From JAXMCI01 sp046349435 (GTDB lineage Bacteria > Pseudomonadota > Alphaproteobacteria > Dongiales > Dongiaceae), in contig JAXMCI010000046.1 of the NCBI GenBank assembly GCA_046349435.1, positions 1 to 60,752 of the forward strand: 60,752 nt of DNA, written 5' to 3'. This document shows, in pieces, positions 46,545 to 56,009 of the stretch. The stretch's first letter is position 1. Every line of letters starts with the position of its first letter. The translations under genes and the position numbers were made by a program. A model generated the notes under the pieces. That model was not told the origin of the DNA. It was given only the letters and a program-made list of their open reading frames with translations, and searched no databases.

Positions 46545-47587
46545 GGCGCAGCGCCGGTCACAGCCGCGGGCCAGCCGGCCAGCACCAGCTTGCCGATCGT
46601 CCGCCCGGCCTCCAGCCGGGCATGGGCGGCGCGCAGGGTCGCGGCGTCGATCGGGCCGAGCGTCTCGGTCATCGTCCCGGCGAGCGTGCCGTCGTCGACC
46701 AGCGCGGCGACGCGGTCGAGGATCCCGTGCTGCGTCTCGATGTCGGGCGTGCCGAACATCGCCTTGGTGAACATCAGCTCCCAGACCAGCGCCGCGCTCT
46801 TCGCCTGGAGCGGCGCGATGTCGACCGGTGCCTTGCTGCCGACCACCAGGCAGATCGCGCCCATCGGCCGCACCAGCCCGGGCAGCTGCGGCCAGTAGGG
46901 ATCGGTGTCGGCGAAGTTGGCGACCCAGTCGACCGGCGCCAGCCCCGCCGCCTCGAGCTGCGGCGCCAGCGGCCGGCGATGGTCGATCACCGTGCCGGCG
47001 CCCATGCGGCGGCACCAGGCGACGCTCTCCGGCCGCCCGGCGGTGGCGATGACCTCGAGGCCGGCGCGCCGCGCCAGCTGCAGGGCGATCGAGCCGACGC
47101 CGCCGGCGCCGTTGACCACCAGCAGCCGCCGGCCGCGGTCGGCGCCATCGGGATCGATGCGCAGCCGCTCGAACAGCGCCTCCCAGGCGGTGAGCGCGGT
47201 CAGCGGCAGCGCCGCCGCCGCGGCGAAGGAGAGTCGCGCCGGCTTGCGGCCGACGATGCGCTCGTCGACCAGCTGGTACTCGGCGTTGCTGCCCGGCCGC
47301 GTGATGTCGCCGGCATAGAAGACCGCGTCGCCGGGCCGGAACAGGCGGGCCTCCGGCCCCGCCGCCTCGACCACCCCGGCGGCGTCCCAGCCCAGTACCT
47401 TGGGCGGCGGCTCGGCCTCGGGCCGCGGGGTCCGCCGCACCTTGGTGTCGACCGGATTGACCGACACGGCCTCGACGCGCACCAGCAGATCGCGCCCCTG
47501 CGGCGCCGCCGGCCTCGGCAGCTCGATGTCGATCAGCGCCGCCGCGTCCTCGACCGGCAGCGAGCGCGTCATGGCGACGGCCCTCAT
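46541..47587 (-). CDS. Zinc-type/quinone oxidoreductase-like alcohol dehydrogenase
   Basis: A 348-residue MDR-superfamily enzyme. RVEAVSVNPVDTKVRR and KVLGWDAAGVVEAAGPEA mark the GroES-like part; LLVVNGAGGVGSIALQLARRAGLEVIATAG is the NADP-binding site. The usual catalytic-zinc cysteine is absent (NPVDTK replaces it), so it belongs to the zinc-free quinone oxidoreductase (ZADH/YhdH) side of the family. The ATG at 47587 (MRAVAMTRSL) has GAGGGA upstream. It follows the CocE-like gene by 10 bp and is coupled to the nuclease gene. Confidence 0.92.
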   Translation of the reverse strand: MRAVAMTRSLPVEDAAALIDIELPRPAAPQGRDLLVRVEAVSVNPVDTKVRRTPRPEAEPPPKVLGWDAAGVVEAAGPEARLFRPGDAVFYAGDITRPGSNAEYQLVDERIVGRKPARLSFAAAAALPLTALTAWEALFERLRIDPDGADRGRRLLVVNGAGGVGSIALQLARRAGLEVIATAGRPESVAWCRRMGAGTVIDHRRPLAPQLEAAGLAPVDWVANFADTDPYWPQLPGLVRPMGAICLVVGSKAPVDIAPLQAKSAALVWELMFTKAMFGTPDIETQHGILDRVAALVDDGTLAGTMTETLGPIDAATLRAAHARLEAGRTIGKLVLAGWPAAVTGAAP

Positions 47588-47597
47588 GTGGCTTCCC

Positions 47598-49610
47598 TCA
47601 GATCTCCGTGCGCGGCACCGCCGCATCATAGGTCCGGGCGAAGATCCGCGTCGCCCCTTCCCACGCCTCGAGGCTGGCGGTCACCAGGAAGTGCGTCGCG
47701 GTGCCGGTGACCGCGGTGCGCGCCTCGGTGCGGGTGGCCCAGCCCGGGCCGGCGAGCTCGATCGCGTAGCTCGACTCGATCCGCGCCGAGAGCGGGTCGT
47801 CGCCGGTCAGCACGAAGCGGTCGACGCCCTTGCCGGCATAGGTGACGCCGGTGTCGTGCAGCAGGAAGCGGCCGCGGTCCTTCACCGCCTCGACCACCGT
47901 CTCGCCGCTGGCGACGTCGTGCACCACCCGGCGGGAGCGGCCATAGGGGGCGATGCGGGTATGGGCGACCGGCGCCGCCGCCTCGGGCGCGGCGAAGGGC
48001 GGGAGGGATTCGTCCTCCGGGCGCGGCCGCCGCACCGGCAGCCGCAGCCCGCCGCCGCCGGGATGCAGGGTCAGCCGCACCGGCGACGGCGACGGCCAGA
48101 TCACCGGCCAGTAGGCGGTCGAGACGGCGAGCCGGATGCGGTGGCCCGCGGCGAAGGCATGGCCGATGTCGTTGAGCCGCACCGTCACGGTGATCGGCTC
48201 CCCCACCGGCACCGGCCGCCCGGCGGCGAAGCCGTCGCGGAAGCGCAGGTTGAGCGCGCCGTAGGTGACCCGCGTCGCGGCGCCGCCCGGCGCCACGTCG
48301 ACGAGCCGCACCACGACGAAGGCGAAGGGCCGGTCGACCGCGAGGGTGAGCTCGGCCTCCGGCGCGCCGAGGATCTCCAGCCGCTCGGCGAGCGGCTCCG
48401 AATCGAAGACCAGCGAGCCGGCGTCGTCGGCCCGCTGGTCGAGCGGCATCTCGGAATCGTAGCCATAGGGACACCACTCGCCGCCCGCCATCCCGACCGT
48501 CGCCGGGGTGTCGTGCAGCAGCGTCGCCGCCGCGCCGTCGCCGCCGAGCCGGCCGGGCGCCAGCGCGAGGCGCCGCGGCTCGATGGCCGGCGCCGGCCAG
48601 GCGGGCTCGGCCACCCAGCGGCCGGGCCGCAGCTCGTACTGCGCCTGCGGCGGCACCGGCTCCTGCAGCCAGGCGCGCAGCATCGGCTCGTCCATGATCC
48701 CGGTGTCGACGCCCTTCAGCCAGTGGTCCCACCAGCGCAGCTGCTCCTGCAGCCAGCCGATCGCCGGGCCGGGCTTGCCGAGATGCGGATAGGCATGGCC
48801 CCAGGGGCCGATCAGCCCCTTGCGCGGCCCCGGCAGCCCGGCGAGCAGCCGCGGGATCGCGTTGGAGTAGCCGTCGGCCCAGCCGCCCACCGCATAGACC
48901 GCGCACTCGATCGCCGCATAGTCCTCGCACACCGAGCCGTGCCGGAAGAAGCCGTCGCGCGCCTGGTGGCCGAGCCACTCGACGATCCAGGGCCGGCTTC
49001 TCTCCAGCCGCTCCAGCCACTGCGCGCGCCAGCCCGGGCCGGCGACCGCGGGATCGGGCGGCCGCGAGTTGAAGCCGAACATGGTCGAGGCCCAGATCAT
49101 CTCGTCGGTCAGCCGGCAGCCGCCCATCGCATGCATGTCGTCGGCGTAGCGGTCGTCGGTCGAGGCGACGGTGACGATCGCCCTCAGCGCCGGCGGGCGC
49201 AGCGCCGCCACCTGCAGCGCGTTGAAGCCGCCCCAGGAGATGCCCATCATGCCGACCGCGCCGCTGCACCAGGGCTGCGCCGCCAGCCAGGCGATCACCG
49301 CGGCGCCGTCGGCCAGCTCCTGCGGCAGGTACTCGTCGACCAGGATGCCCTCGGAATCGCCGCTGCCGCGCATGTCGACGCGCACCGCGGCGTAGCCGTG
49401 CCCGGCCAGGTAGCGATGCTGCAGCGAATCGCCGATCGCCGTGAAGTCGTGCCGGCGATAGGGAATATATTCCAGTATGGCGGGCACCGGCCGGGCATCG
49501 GCATCGGCCGGCAGCCAGATCCGCGCCGCCAGCCGGCAGCCGTCGGGCATGGCGATCCAGACGGGATCGCGCAGCTCGATCGCGTGCGGGAAGGTGTCCA
49601 CGTGCTTCAT
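47598..49610 (-). CDS. CocE/NonD-family alpha/beta hydrolase (X-Pro dipeptidyl-peptidase-like)
   Basis: A 670-residue hydrolase. Residues 1-340 form the alpha/beta-hydrolase with RVDMRGSGDSEG, the nucleophile elbow GMMGISWGGFNAL (Ser) and GPWGHAYPH (His). The C-terminal jelly-roll domain (about 380-560) has GRLGGDGAAATLLHD and RIRLAVSTAYWPVIWPSP. It lacks a signal peptide, so it is probably cytosolic. Relatives cleave esters, amides or acyl peptides. The ATG at 49610 (MKHVDTFPHAIEL) has GGGGGAG upstream. It lies 14 bp after the cyclase-family gene, and both probably act on the same small molecule. Confidence 0.92.
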   Translation of the reverse strand: MKHVDTFPHAIELRDPVWIAMPDGCRLAARIWLPADADARPVPAILEYIPYRRHDFTAIGDSLQHRYLAGHGYAAVRVDMRGSGDSEGILVDEYLPQELADGAAVIAWLAAQPWCSGAVGMMGISWGGFNALQVAALRPPALRAIVTVASTDDRYADDMHAMGGCRLTDEMIWASTMFGFNSRPPDPAVAGPGWRAQWLERLERSRPWIVEWLGHQARDGFFRHGSVCEDYAAIECAVYAVGGWADGYSNAIPRLLAGLPGPRKGLIGPWGHAYPHLGKPGPAIGWLQEQLRWWDHWLKGVDTGIMDEPMLRAWLQEPVPPQAQYELRPGRWVAEPAWPAPAIEPRRLALAPGRLGGDGAAATLLHDTPATVGMAGGEWCPYGYDSEMPLDQRADDAGSLVFDSEPLAERLEILGAPEAELTLAVDRPFAFVVVRLVDVAPGGAATRVTYGALNLRFRDGFAAGRPVPVGEPITVTVRLNDIGHAFAAGHRIRLAVSTAYWPVIWPSPSPVRLTLHPGGGGLRLPVRRPRPEDESLPPFAAPEAAAPVAHTRIAPYGRSRRVVHDVASGETVVEAVKDRGRFLLHDTGVTYAGKGVDRFVLTGDDPLSARIESSYAIELAGPGWATRTEARTAVTGTATHFLVTASLEAWEGATRIFARTYDAAVPRTEI

Positions 49611-49624
49611 ATCGGCCGCTCCCC

Positions 49625-50647
49625 CTAGATCGTCGCAACCGGCGTCGCCGGCGAGCCGAAGGAGCCCGGCAGGCGCAGCGGCGGCGCGGTGAGCAGGAAG
49701 CGGCTGCGCTGCAGCTCGGCCAGCCGGCGGGCGAGCCCGGTCAGGTACCACAGCTCGCCGAGATGGATGCCGAGCTCGAACAGGCATTTCTGGTGCAGCG
49801 GCAGGCCGGCATGGCAGCCCGGCTCCTCGCGCTCGGCATAGGGGAAGCCCTCGACGGCGAAATTGTCGGCGATCAGCGCGGCGAGGCCGGAGCGGTCGAT
49901 CCACTCGAGCAGCGCGGCGTCGCGGCCGTCGAGCACGCAGTGGCTGTTGTGCAGCACGTCCGGGTCGGGCTTGCCCTTCATGTCGACGACCGCCTGGCCG
50001 TAGCCGGTATGGAGGCAGACCATGTCGCCCTCCTCGACGACGACGCCGTCGGCCGCCATCGCGGTGCGCAGGTCGGCCATCCCGACCAGCCGGCGCGCGC
50101 TGCCGAAATGACGGTGCAGGTCGATCAGCACGCCGCGGCCCTGGACGCAGGTCTCGGCCATCTTCTCGATGCCGAGCCGGCGCGCCACCGGGCCGCCGGG
50201 ATCGCCCGGCCCGAGCACGTCGACCCCGCCGCGGAAGCCGTTGTAGTAGCAGGGCTCGGCGATGCCGTCGCCGTCGGCGTCGAACTGCCGGCCGAGATGG
50301 CAGAAGGCGTCCCACTGCGTCGAGTACTGGGTGTAGAGCTTGACGTAGTCGTCCGACGAGACGTCGAACCAGCGCGGGTTGCGCATCGACATCGGGTAGT
50401 TGACGAAGGGCAGGCCGCCGTCGCGCATCTCGATCCCGCGAGTCGGCGGAAAGCGCTCCTTGACCAGCAGGTTGCCGCCCGGCAGGTCGAGCGGCAGGCT
50501 GAGACAGAACACCTCGCCGGTGGTCACCTCGCGCATCGCCGCGAGCCGCCGCGCCGGGGTCAGCAGGTTGAGCCGCCCGAGCTCGTCATCCTCACCGAAG
50601 GCGCCCCAGTTCGCGCCCGCCGGGCGATTCTTCCAACGCTGATTCAT
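49625..50647 (-). CDS. Cyclase-family (kynurenine-formamidase-like) metal-dependent hydrolase
   Basis: A 340-residue protein of the cyclase family (PF04199). It has YSTQWDAFCHLG, the family's metal-binding His/Asp block in its TQWD variant, and later VLIDLHRHFG, VEEGDMVCLHTGYG and DNFAVEGFP. Members hydrolyse amide or ester bonds of N-formyl or cyclic compounds with Zn or Mn. The first gene of the 50.6-44.0 kb minus-strand group, so the promoter should lie in 50,648-50,750. The substrate is unknown. Confidence 0.92.
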   Translation of the reverse strand: MNQRWKNRPAGANWGAFGEDDELGRLNLLTPARRLAAMREVTTGEVFCLSLPLDLPGGNLLVKERFPPTRGIEMRDGGLPFVNYPMSMRNPRWFDVSSDDYVKLYTQYSTQWDAFCHLGRQFDADGDGIAEPCYYNGFRGGVDVLGPGDPGGPVARRLGIEKMAETCVQGRGVLIDLHRHFGSARRLVGMADLRTAMAADGVVVEEGDMVCLHTGYGQAVVDMKGKPDPDVLHNSHCVLDGRDAALLEWIDRSGLAALIADNFAVEGFPYAEREEPGCHAGLPLHQKCLFELGIHLGELWYLTGLARRLAELQRSRFLLTAPPLRLPGSFGSPATPVATI

Positions 50648-51070
50648 CCTGTCCTCCTGATCCTGCCCGTCGATCCGCTTAATTTCCTGTTACCTCAAAT
50701 GTCGCACCCGGTCAGCCCTCGAAACGGCGGCACCGCGAGGGCGCCGATGCTATCCGACCGGCGAGCCGCCGCTGACCGGTTTCTGTCGAATACAACCAAC
50801 CGTTCGTTGGAGACGAGCCCCAATTCGAGTATGATTACTTTCGCGTGCCGTCGAGAGAGGTGCTCGTCACCGATCCCGTCGGCCGGTCCGACAGGCGGCA
50901 GGCGTAATCATGCCGCCGGGGCCGGGGGATGGCTGGACCGGGATTGCGACCGATCGGCAGGCACGTCGGCGACCTCGCGAACGAGTTTCGCTACCCAACC
51001 TGCCCTCATCGCGATTCCGCCCGGCTGCCGCCCTGCGCCGAGGGGTCCCGGACTCTTGGGGAGACCTGCG
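50648..51070. other. Divergent gap between the cyclase gene and the sigma-54 activator
   Basis: About 420 bp without a convincing gene. Its first 200 bases include a moderately AT-rich stretch (50,670-50,860) with a small hairpin CCAAC-CGTTC-GTTGG near 50,797-50,811. It must contain the promoters for both flanking genes, but I could not place them. Confidence 0.4.
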
Positions 51071-52102
<1,032 letters not shown>

Positions 52103-52256
52103 GGCCCGTCGGTCGCGCGGCGTCACGTCCGGCCGACCTGCAGGGTCGGGGCCGGGCATTCTCCGTCCTGCTCCTGTCATGCCCGGGCTCGACACGGGTG
52201 GGCATCCGGCTTGCGGCAACCCTGGAGACGCGCCGGATCCGCGGATCGGGCGCCGC

Positions 52257-52301
52257 CAGCCTGGGTCGATTCCGACCCAGGCTGTGGCGAATCCGACCCA
52301 G
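52257..52301. promoter_or_regulatory. Candidate upstream activator sites for the eCIS promoter
   Basis: A perfect inverted repeat CAGCCTGGGTCG-ATTC-CGACCCAGGCTG fills 52257-52284. A third copy of the half-site, GAATCCGACCCAG, lies at 52289-52301. The second and third half-sites are in direct orientation with 21-bp spacing, two helical turns. They centre about 100 bases upstream of the predicted sigma-54 start, the usual place for an activator bound by a Fis-type helix. Confidence 0.6.
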
Positions 52302-52352
52302 CCGCGCCTCGCAGGCGAGCCGGAAACCCTAGGAATTCTGCCACGGCCACGC

Positions 52353-52368
52353 TGGCACGGAATCTGCC
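52353..52368 (+). promoter_or_regulatory. Sigma-54 (-24/-12) promoter of the eCIS operon
   Basis: TGGCACGGAATCTGCC matches the sigma-54 consensus TGGCACG-N4-TTGCW at the full -24 element and at the invariant GC of the -12 element, with the exact GG-N10-GC spacing. The predicted transcription start is near 52,379, about 25 bases before the first eCIS-locus gene. Confidence 0.75.
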
Positions 52369-52403
52369 GTCCATGAACGCCGCAGGGCACGCGAGGTGCC
52401 GGG

Positions 52404-52652
52404 GTGAGCCAGCGGATCATGGAGATCGCCGAGGTCATCGACCGCTATGTGACGGAGCATCCGCGCGCCGCCGACACCCTGCGCGGCGTGCATGGCTGGT
52501 GGATGGCGGGCCATCGGGCCGGCGCCTCGCCGGCGGAAGTGCAGCGCGCGCTCGACCTGCTGGTCGGGCGGGGGCGGCTCGTCCGCATCGACCTGCCCGA
52601 CGGCACCGCCATCTATTCCCGCCCCGCGTCCGAGGCGGAGCGCAGCCAATGA
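52404..52652 (+). CDS. Small winged-helix-like protein, first gene of the eCIS operon
   Basis: An 82-residue protein with a GTG start preceded by GAGG at the right distance. It reads as a compact helical/winged-helix fold: helices IMEIAEVIDRYVTEHPRAADTL and AGASPAEVQRALDLLVGRGRLVRI, then a wing DLPDGTAIYSRP. No name is assigned. It may be a DNA-binding or structural accessory. It is the first gene behind the sigma-54 promoter and 47 bp before the sheath gene. Confidence 0.7.
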   Translation: MSQRIMEIAEVIDRYVTEHPRAADTLRGVHGWWMAGHRAGASPAEVQRALDLLVGRGRLVRIDLPDGTAIYSRPASEAERSQ

Positions 52653-52699
52653 GTTCCGGATCCCGCCGCCCCCACGCCATCAGGTCGCAGGAGAGATGA

Positions 52700-54697
52700 A
52701 TGGTCCAGGTCACCTACCCCGGTGTCTACATCCAGGAAGTCTCGAGCGGTGTGCACACCATCACCGGCGTCAGCACCTCGATCACCGCCTTCATCGACTT
52801 CTTCCGCGAGGGGCCGATGGACGAGGCGGTCGAGATCTTCGGCATGACCGACTTCCAGCGCATCTTCGGCGGGCTGGATAGCCGCAGCGAGGCGAGCTAC
52901 GCGATCGCGCAGTTCTTCCTCAACGGCGGCAGCACCGCCCTGGTGATCCGCTCGGCCAGCGCCGACGGCAGCAACCCGCTCTCCACCGCCAACGTCAAGA
53001 TCAAGGACGCCACCTCGACGGTGCTCGAGGTCAAGGCGATCAGCCCGGGCCTGTGGGGCAACACGCTGCGGGTCGAGATCGACCACCGCACGGCAGACTT
53101 CACCAAGCTCTTCAACCTGACGGTGACGCGCTACGACAGCGACCGGGCGGACGCCCGGCCGGTCGCCCAGGAGCGCCACCTCAACCTGTCGCTCGACTCG
53201 GGCAGCCCGCGCTACGCGCCGACCGTGGTGGCGGCCGACTCGCATCTCGTCTCGGTCGCCGTGCCGAGCGGCACCGCCGCGACCGCGATTCCCTTGGCCA
53301 ACGGCATCGTCAGCGGCAACCTGGCGCTCAACCAGGCGGCGCTCGACGGCCTCTCCGGCAAGAAGATCCGCATCAAGGTCGGCGGCTCGCACGAGTTCGA
53401 GGCGACGCTCGGCACCTGGCTGGCGGGCGAGGTGAGCAGCCTGTTCGCGCTCGCCTCGCGGCTGGAGACCGCCATCCGCACCGCCAAGGACACGGTCGAT
53501 GCCACGGCGCCGACGCCGCCCGCGCTGACCGGCGCGAGCGTGCAGGTGATCACCGGCACGCCCGGCGGCAGCACCACCGGGCGGCTGGTCATCCTGGCCG
53601 GCGGCGGCGACCCGGCACGCAGCATCACCGACACCGTCACCGTCGCGGTGGCCGGCGCCGACACCTCGGCGGACACCATCAAGCTGTCGACCGGCAACCT
53701 GACCGGCACCAACGTGCAGCAATATCCGCTGGGCTCGGCGCTGGCCTCGGCCGCCGCCTACGTCAAGGATGCCGCCGGCGCCGACGGCCTGCCGCCCGAT
53801 GCCGAGGCGATCAGCGGCGCGGTCGCCCAGGCCAACCAGCGCGGCATGTACGCGCTCGACACCGTCGACCTCTTCAACATCCTGTGCATCCCGCGCGCCG
53901 CGGTGCTCGCCAACACGCAGATGACGCTGGTGGTCGACCGCGCCATCGCCTATTGCGAGGCCAAGCGCGCCTTCTTCCTGATCGACCTGCCGGCCAGCGT
54001 CAACGAGGTCCCCGAGGTCAAGGACTGGCTCGACGCGCATGGCAGCTTCCGCCACCGCAACGCCGCGCTCTACTTCCCGCGGCTGCAGATCGCCGACCCG
54101 CTGAACGACTACCGGCTGCGCTCGGCCGGGACCAGCGGCACGATCGCCGGCATCTACGCCCGCACCGACTCCGAGCGCGGCGTGTGGAAGGCGCCGGCCG
54201 GCATCGAGGCCGTGGTCCGCGGCATCGCCGCCTTCGACATGAAGCTGACCGACGCCGAGAACGGCACGCTCAACCCGCTCGGCATCGACTGCCTGCGCAG
54301 CTTCCCGGTCTACGGCAACATCGTCTGGGGCGCGCGCACCACGGTGGGCGCCGACCAGCTCGGCTCGGAGTGGAAGTACGTGCCGATCCGCCGGCTGGCG
54401 CTGTTCCTCGAGGAGTCCTTGTTCCGCGGCACCAAGTGGGTGGTGTTCGAGCCGAACGACGAGCCGCTCTGGGCGAAGATCCGCCTCAATGTCGGCGCCT
54501 TCATGACCTCGCTGTTCCGCCAGGGCGCCTTCCAGGGGACCAACCCGAAGGACGCCTTCTTCGTGAAGTGCGATGCGGAGACCACGACGCAGGACGACCG
54601 CAACAAGGGCATCGTCAACATCCTGGTCGGCTTCGCGCCGCTGAAGCCGGCGGAGTTCGTGGTGATCAGCATCCAGCAGATCGCCGGCAATCTCTGA
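52700..54697 (+). CDS. Contractile sheath protein of an extracellular contractile injection system
   Basis: A 665-residue phage-tail-sheath-like protein. The N-terminus YPGVYIQEVSSGVHTITGVSTSITAFI is the hallmark of Afp/Pvc sheaths. The C-terminal part has GIYARTDSERGVWKAPAGIEAVVRGI, YVPIRRLALFLEESLFRGTKWVVFEPNDEPLWAKIR and AEFVVISIQQIAGNL. A long Ala/Thr/Gly-rich insert (about 130-370) between the conserved halves makes it larger than the minimal sheaths and is probably exposed on the outer surface. AGGAGAG lies 6 bases before the ATG. The sheath contracts to drive the inner tube. Confidence 0.95.
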   Translation: MVQVTYPGVYIQEVSSGVHTITGVSTSITAFIDFFREGPMDEAVEIFGMTDFQRIFGGLDSRSEASYAIAQFFLNGGSTALVIRSASADGSNPLSTANVKIKDATSTVLEVKAISPGLWGNTLRVEIDHRTADFTKLFNLTVTRYDSDRADARPVAQERHLNLSLDSGSPRYAPTVVAADSHLVSVAVPSGTAATAIPLANGIVSGNLALNQAALDGLSGKKIRIKVGGSHEFEATLGTWLAGEVSSLFALASRLETAIRTAKDTVDATAPTPPALTGASVQVITGTPGGSTTGRLVILAGGGDPARSITDTVTVAVAGADTSADTIKLSTGNLTGTNVQQYPLGSALASAAAYVKDAAGADGLPPDAEAISGAVAQANQRGMYALDTVDLFNILCIPRAAVLANTQMTLVVDRAIAYCEAKRAFFLIDLPASVNEVPEVKDWLDAHGSFRHRNAALYFPRLQIADPLNDYRLRSAGTSGTIAGIYARTDSERGVWKAPAGIEAVVRGIAAFDMKLTDAENGTLNPLGIDCLRSFPVYGNIVWGARTTVGADQLGSEWKYVPIRRLALFLEESLFRGTKWVVFEPNDEPLWAKIRLNVGAFMTSLFRQGAFQGTNPKDAFFVKCDAETTTQDDRNKGIVNILVGFAPLKPAEFVVISIQQIAGNL

Positions 54698-54712
54698 GGC
54701 AGGTGACCCGCC

Positions 54713-55222
54713 ATGGCCAATACCGGTTTCGTCGTCAACGCGCATCGCGTCGACCCCTACAAGAACTTCAAGTTCCGCGTCCTCTGGGACGGCAAGCCCG
54801 TGCTCGGCGTCTCCAAGGTGGGCTCCCTCAAGCGCACCACCGAGGTGGTGAAGCACCGCAGCGGCGGCGAGAACAGCCATGACCACAAGTCGCCGGGACG
54901 CACCAGCTTCGACGCGGTGACCATGGAGCGCGGCATCACCCACGACCTCGAGTTCGAGAAGTGGGCCAACCAGGTGCACAGCTTCCAGGGCGATCCGACG
55001 ATGGATCTCGCCGGCTACAAGAAGGACCTGACGCTCGAGGTGATGAACGAGAAGGGGCAGGTGGCGCTGCGCTACTTCCTCTATCGCTGCTGGGTGAGCG
55101 AGTTCCAGGCGCTGCCCGACCTCGACGCCAACGCCAACGCGGTGGCGATCGAGCATCTCAAGGTCGAGCTCGAGGGCTGGGAGCGCGACGCCGCCACCAC
55201 CGAGCCGAGCGAGGCCGGCTGA
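54713..55222 (+). CDS. eCIS inner tube protein (phage tail protein, gp19-like)
   Basis: A 169-residue protein of the T4 gp19/Afp1-Afp5 tube family: DPYKNFKFRVLWDGKPVLGVSKVGSLKRTTEVVKHR, FDAVTMERGITHDLEFEKWANQVH, LTLEVMNEKGQVALRYFLYRCWVSEFQALPDLDANANAVAIEHLKVELEGWERD (pattern only). Hexameric rings of this protein form the tube inside the sheath. It starts 15 bp after the sheath stop. Only one tube paralogue is seen before the window ends. Confidence 0.94.
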   Translation: MANTGFVVNAHRVDPYKNFKFRVLWDGKPVLGVSKVGSLKRTTEVVKHRSGGENSHDHKSPGRTSFDAVTMERGITHDLEFEKWANQVHSFQGDPTMDLAGYKKDLTLEVMNEKGQVALRYFLYRCWVSEFQALPDLDANANAVAIEHLKVELEGWERDAATTEPSEAG

Positions 55223-55247
55223 GCGGCCGCCGGCCGGGAGGCCCGGC

Positions 55248-56009
55248 ATGCAGCAGCGGCAGCACATGGCGCAGCCCTTCGGGCGCTCGCTCCGCGACCT
55301 CCAGATCGACCTCCGCGACGGCGACCGGCCGGGCACGGTGAGCCGCCTGCTCGCCGGGCTGCCGGACCTCGCCGAGGCGGCCGACCCCGAGGCGGCGACC
55401 GCCGGCTGGGCGGTCGATGCCCGCCTGCAGGGCTTGCTGGCGATCGCCCGGGCGACCGGCACGCCTGCGGCCTGGCAGACGCGCTGCCCGGCCTGCGGCA
55501 GCGCGCTGGAGCTGGCGCTCGACCCCGCCGCGTTCGTCGCCCCGCCGCGCGGCGGCCCGGTGGCGTGGACCGCGCCCGACGGCACCGCGGTGACCAGCCG
55601 GCTGCCGAGCGGCGCCGACCTCGCCGCCTGGCGCCAGGGCGGCGGCGACGCCGCGGCGCTGGCCGGCCGGCTCGTCGAGAGCCTCGACGACGCCCCGCCG
55701 CCCGCCGGCTGGACGCTGCCGGAGGACTGGCTCGGGCCGGCCGAGAGCGCGCTCGCCGAGGCCGATCCGCTCACCGTGCTGCAGCTCGCCGTCGCCTGCC
55801 CGGACTGCCGGCAGGAGAGCGCGATCGCCTTCGACCTCGAGGGCTGGCTGATCGGCCAGCTCGCCGCCGTGCAGGCCGGGCTGCTCGACGAGGTCCACCC
55901 CTCGCCTCCGCCTATCACTGGCACCGAGGCCGAGATCGCCGCGCTGCCGCCCTGGCGGCGCCGCGCCTACCTCGCCCGGCTCGACCGCGACGGCGGAGGC
56001 TGGGCATGA
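55248..56009 (+). CDS. eCIS-locus zinc-ribbon protein (possible baseplate component)
   Basis: A 253-residue protein with two Cys-x-x-Cys knuckles, CPACGSALEL near residue 83 and CPDCRQESAIAF near 185, which together could bind one zinc. The rest is acidic and Ala/Leu-rich, ending LPPWRRRAYLARLDRDGGGW. Proteins of this form sit next to tube genes in eCIS and T4-like baseplate loci. I infer a baseplate assembly role without a firm family name. GGGAGG precedes the ATG. Its TGA overlaps the next ATG. Confidence 0.65.
   Translation: MQQRQHMAQPFGRSLRDLQIDLRDGDRPGTVSRLLAGLPDLAEAADPEAATAGWAVDARLQGLLAIARATGTPAAWQTRCPACGSALELALDPAAFVAPPRGGPVAWTAPDGTAVTSRLPSGADLAAWRQGGGDAAALAGRLVESLDDAPPPAGWTLPEDWLGPAESALAEADPLTVLQLAVACPDCRQESAIAFDLEGWLIGQLAAVQAGLLDEVHPSPPPITGTEAEIAALPPWRRRAYLARLDRDGGGWA

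Noticed and set aside
50930..50949. Possible sigma-54 promoter for the activator gene itself (TGGACCGGGATTGC)
   Set aside because: GG to GC spacing is 9 bases, not the required 10, and the -24 element is poor.
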